Positions 5,054 through 6,882 of a stretch of DNA of 6,882 nt are shown in pieces. Within the stretch, counting starts at the first letter, position 1. Each line of letters opens with the position of its first letter. A program made the translations under genes and the position numbers. The notes beneath the pieces are model-generated. The model did not search any database and had not been told where the DNA came from. It worked only from the letters and a program-made list of their open reading frames with translations. The stretch is from Candidatus Galloscillospira excrementavium (GTDB lineage Bacteria > Bacillota > Clostridia > Oscillospirales > Oscillospiraceae), in NCBI GenBank assembly GCA_018711785.1, contig DVHW01000038.1:1-6882 (forward strand). Reading direction: 5' to 3'.

Positions 5054-5218
5054 GTGAAGCCAAAGCAGAACACCGACCGGATGGAGTGCGCCGGGAGCCT
5101 GGCCCCCGAGCTGGAGGGCTCGGCCCGGAGCGAGAGCCACGCCGGCCGTTTTGTGCCGCCGCCCGCCGCCGGCACAGCCCCCAAAGCCCCCGCCGGCGAC
5201 CGAGGTGAGCCCCATTAG
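5054..5218 (+). CDS. Small 54-residue protein of unknown function just before clpC
   Basis: Not recognised. It starts at a GTG with AAGGAGGG at 5037..5044, nine bases upstream, and ends at a TAG at 5216..5218. Most codons end in G or C like the neighbours, which supports real coding. The protein is polar, acidic-basic mixed in the first half (KPKQNTDRMECAGSLAPELE) and rich in proline, alanine and glycine in the second, with no helix or signal peptide evident, so it looks unstructured. It overlaps the clpC reading frame by a few bases, so translation may be coupled. In most Firmicutes ctsR, mcsA and mcsB precede clpC; this is none of those. It could also be only a translated leader that governs clpC expression. 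No clear promoter is seen upstream; TATATT at 4988 lacks a good -35. Confidence 0.5.
   Translation: MKPKQNTDRMECAGSLAPELEGSARSESHAGRFVPPPAAGTAPKAPAGDRGEPH
5202..5208 (+). promoter_or_regulatory. Ribosome site placed for an ATT start of clpC
   Basis: GAGGTGA lies inside the end of the 54-residue ORF. Its GAGG core is eight bases from the ATT at 5214, an ideal distance, whereas the GTG at 5205 lies within the site itself. This favours ATT (or coupled translation) as the true clpC start. Confidence 0.5.
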
Positions 5219-6882
5219 CGAGACCAGATTCACCCAGCGGGCCCAGGCCGCCCTCCGGCTGGCCCAGGAGGGCTCGGCCGAGCTGGGCCACGGCTATGTG
5301 GGCAGCGAGCACCTGCTGCTGGGTCTGGCCCGGGAGGGGCAGGGCATCGCCAGCCGGGTCCTGCGGGGGGCCGGGCTGGAGGGGGAGACCATCCGCTCCG
5401 CCATCGCCCGCCTGGTGGGGGTGGGCGCCCCCGGCTCCCGGCCCTCCCAGGGCCTGACCCCCCGGTGCAAGAAGATCATCGAGCTCTCCCTGGGGGAGGC
5501 CGCCCGGCTGGGCCACCACTATGTGGGCACCGAGCACCTGCTCCTGGGCCTGCTCCGGGAGGGGGACGGGGTGGCCCAGCGGGTCCTGGTATCCAGCGGC
5601 GCCGATGTACGCCGGCTGTACGCCGACGTGGTGGCCGCCCTGGGCGGCGAGCCGTCGCCCCCCTTCCGGAGCGGCCGGGCCAGGGCGGAGCGGGAGTATG
5701 CCGCGCCCGAGAGCAAGCTGCTGGACCAGTTCTCCCGGGACCTGACCCGGCTGGCCGCCGACGGGCTGCTGGACCCGGTCATCGGCCGGGAAAAGGAGAT
5801 CACCCGGGTCATCCAGATCCTCACCCGGCGCAGCAAGAACAACCCCGTTCTCCTCGGCGAGCCCGGGGTGGGCAAGACCGCCGTGGCCGAGGGCCTGGCC
5901 GGCCGCATCGCGGCGGGGGACGTGCCCGACGACCTGCGGCGCAAGCGCCTGCTGGCGGTGGACCTGTCCGCCCTGGTGGCGGGCACCAAGTACCGGGGGG
6001 AGTTCGAGGAGCGGGTGAAGAACCTCCTCGCCGAGGTGAAACGCTGCGGCAACGTCATTCTCTTCCTCGACGAGCTCCACACCATCGTGGGGGCGGGCAG
6101 CGCCGAGGGGGCCATCGACGCGGCCAATATCCTCAAGCCCGCCCTGGGCCGGGGGGAGCTCCAGGTCCTGGGGGCCACCACCCTGGACGAGTACCGCAAA
6201 TATATCGAAAAGGACGCCGCCCTGGAGCGGCGCTTCCAGCCCGTCCTGGTCCAGGAGCCGGACCCAGAGACCGCCCTGGCCATCCTCCGGGGGGTCCGGG
6301 ACCGGTACGAGGCCCACCACCGGCTCACCATCCGGGAGGACGCGCTGGAGGCCGCGGTCTCCCTCTCCGCCCGCTACCTGGGGGACCGGCGGCTGCCCGA
6401 CAAGGCCATCGACCTCATCGACGAGGCGGCCTCCCGGGTGCGGCTGGAGCGGCTGTCCACGCCCCCCGCCCTGCGGGACCTGGAGGAGAAGGTGGGCCGG
6501 GCCCGGATGGAGAAGGAGGCCGCCATCCGGGGCCAGGACTTTGAACAGGCCGCCATGCTCCGGGACGCGGAGAGCGACTTCCGCCGGGAGCTGGACCGGG
6601 AGAAGGCGGCCTGGCGGCGGGAGCGGGGACGGGGCGCGGTGGGGCGGGAGGACGTGGCCGCCGTGGTGGCCGAGTGGACCGGCGTGCCGGTGACCTCCCT
6701 CACCCAGGCCGAGTCGGAGCGGCTGCTGAAGCTGGAGGAGGAGCTCCACCGGCGGGTGGTGGGGCAGGAGGAGGCGGTGCGGGCGGTGGCCCGGGCCGTC
6801 CGCCGGGGCCGGGTGGGACTGAAGGAGCCCGGCCGCCCCTCCGGCGCGTTTCTCTTCCTGGGCCCCACCGGCGTGGGCAAGA
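5205..6882 (+). CDS. clpC: ClpC-type AAA+ unfoldase, N-terminal 559 residues (cut by window end)
   Basis: ClpC is the hexameric ATPase that unfolds damaged or tagged proteins and feeds them to the ClpP protease. Domains numbered from the GTG at 5205: two Clp N repeats (about 10-52 and 84-130, each with GHxYVGxEHLLLGL); first ATPase domain with Walker A GEPGVGKT (218-225) and Walker B VILFLDE (284-290); middle domain with a UVR-like segment ([12 protein letters not shown], 445-456), which marks ClpC rather than ClpA; start of the second ATPase domain, broken off in Walker A GPTGVGK (553-559). Full ClpC has about 810 residues. The frame is open with no shift. There is no ATG: the nearest starts are GTG at 5205 and ATT at 5214, the latter better spaced from GAGGTGA. 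I see no CtsR or CIRCE operator upstream. Confidence 0.93.
   Translation, partial: MSPISETRFTQRAQAALRLAQEGSAELGHGYVGSEHLLLGLAREGQGIASRVLRGAGLEGETIRSAIARLVGVGAPGSRPSQGLTPRCKKIIELSLGEAARLGHHYVGTEHLLLGLLREGDGVAQRVLVSSGADVRRLYADVVAALGGEPSPPFRSGRARAEREYAAPESKLLDQFSRDLTRLAADGLLDPVIGREKEITRVIQILTRRSKNNPVLLGEPGVGKTAVAEGLAGRIAAGDVPDDLRRKRLLAVDLSALVAGTKYRGEFEERVKNLLAEVKRCGNVILFLDELHTIVGAGSAEGAIDAANILKPALGRGELQVLGATTLDEYRKYIEKDAALERRFQPVLVQEPDPETALAILRGVRDRYEAHHRLTIREDALEAAVSLSARYLGDRRLPDKAIDLIDEAASRVRLERLSTPPALRDLEEKVGRARMEKEAAIRGQDFEQAAMLRDAESDFRRELDREKAAWRRERGRGAVGREDVAAVVAEWTGVPVTSLTQAESERLLKLEEELHRRVVGQEEAVRAVARAVRRGRVGLKEPGRPSGAFLFLGPTGVGK

Noticed and set aside
5465..6544. 359-codon plus frame inside clpC
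   Set aside because: Shifted frame of clpC, Pro/Gly/Arg-rich, no domain, no ribosome site.
4953..6749. 598-codon open frame on the minus strand
   Set aside because: Lies wholly opposite clpC and its leader; the product is low-complexity (Gly, Leu, Pro, Gln, His) with no domain. Long antisense frames are expected in GC-rich coding DNA.

Overview
The window reads as chromosomal DNA of a high-GC member of the Clostridia, most like the Oscillospiraceae (the Flavonifractor, Intestinimonas and Pseudoflavonifractor type). This rests on strong G/C at third codon positions, AT-rich promoters with sigma-A-type boxes, GGAGG ribosome sites, and the gene kinds: a clostridial-type ArgG, an alcohol acetyltransferase next to a zinc-ribbon membrane protein, a short 2[4Fe-4S] ferredoxin and ClpC. 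The genus is inferred from family resemblance, not proven.

Layout, left to right. (1) 1..383, minus: the N-terminal part of argininosuccinate synthase (argG), with a promoter, an abutting 34-bp perfect palindrome and a pair of ARG-box-like operators upstream. The last codons at the window edge do not look like ArgG. (2) 545..927, minus: a small four-helix membrane protein, broken by a one-base frameshift, with a very good promoter. (3) 1079..1404, plus: a divergent XRE-family regulator, also broken by one missing base. The gap between them carries a 21-bp-period direct repeat that could be its operator. (4) 2186..1482 and 3495..2200, minus: an operon of an alcohol-acetyltransferase-like protein followed by a zinc-ribbon, six-helix membrane protein (DUF6320-like). 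(5) 3700..4668, plus: a divergent HSL-family alpha/beta hydrolase. A 26-bp palindrome just downstream of the acetyltransferase -10 box looks like a repressor operator. (6) 4905..4735, minus: a 2[4Fe-4S] ferredoxin. (7) 5054..5218, plus: a 54-residue unknown ORF that leads straight into clpC (5205..6882, cut by the window end at its second Walker A motif).

Both convergent gene pairs (XRE/zinc-ribbon membrane protein and hydrolase/ferredoxin) share a single perfect hairpin that can terminate transcription in both directions. Acetyltransferase, membrane protein and hydrolase look like one functional module making and breaking esters or acyl groups. The regulator and small membrane protein look like a second, possibly decayed, pair. 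I saw no RNA genes, CRISPR arrays or insertion sequences. Every gap between genes is shorter than 300 bases, and the regulatory content I could see in each is listed.
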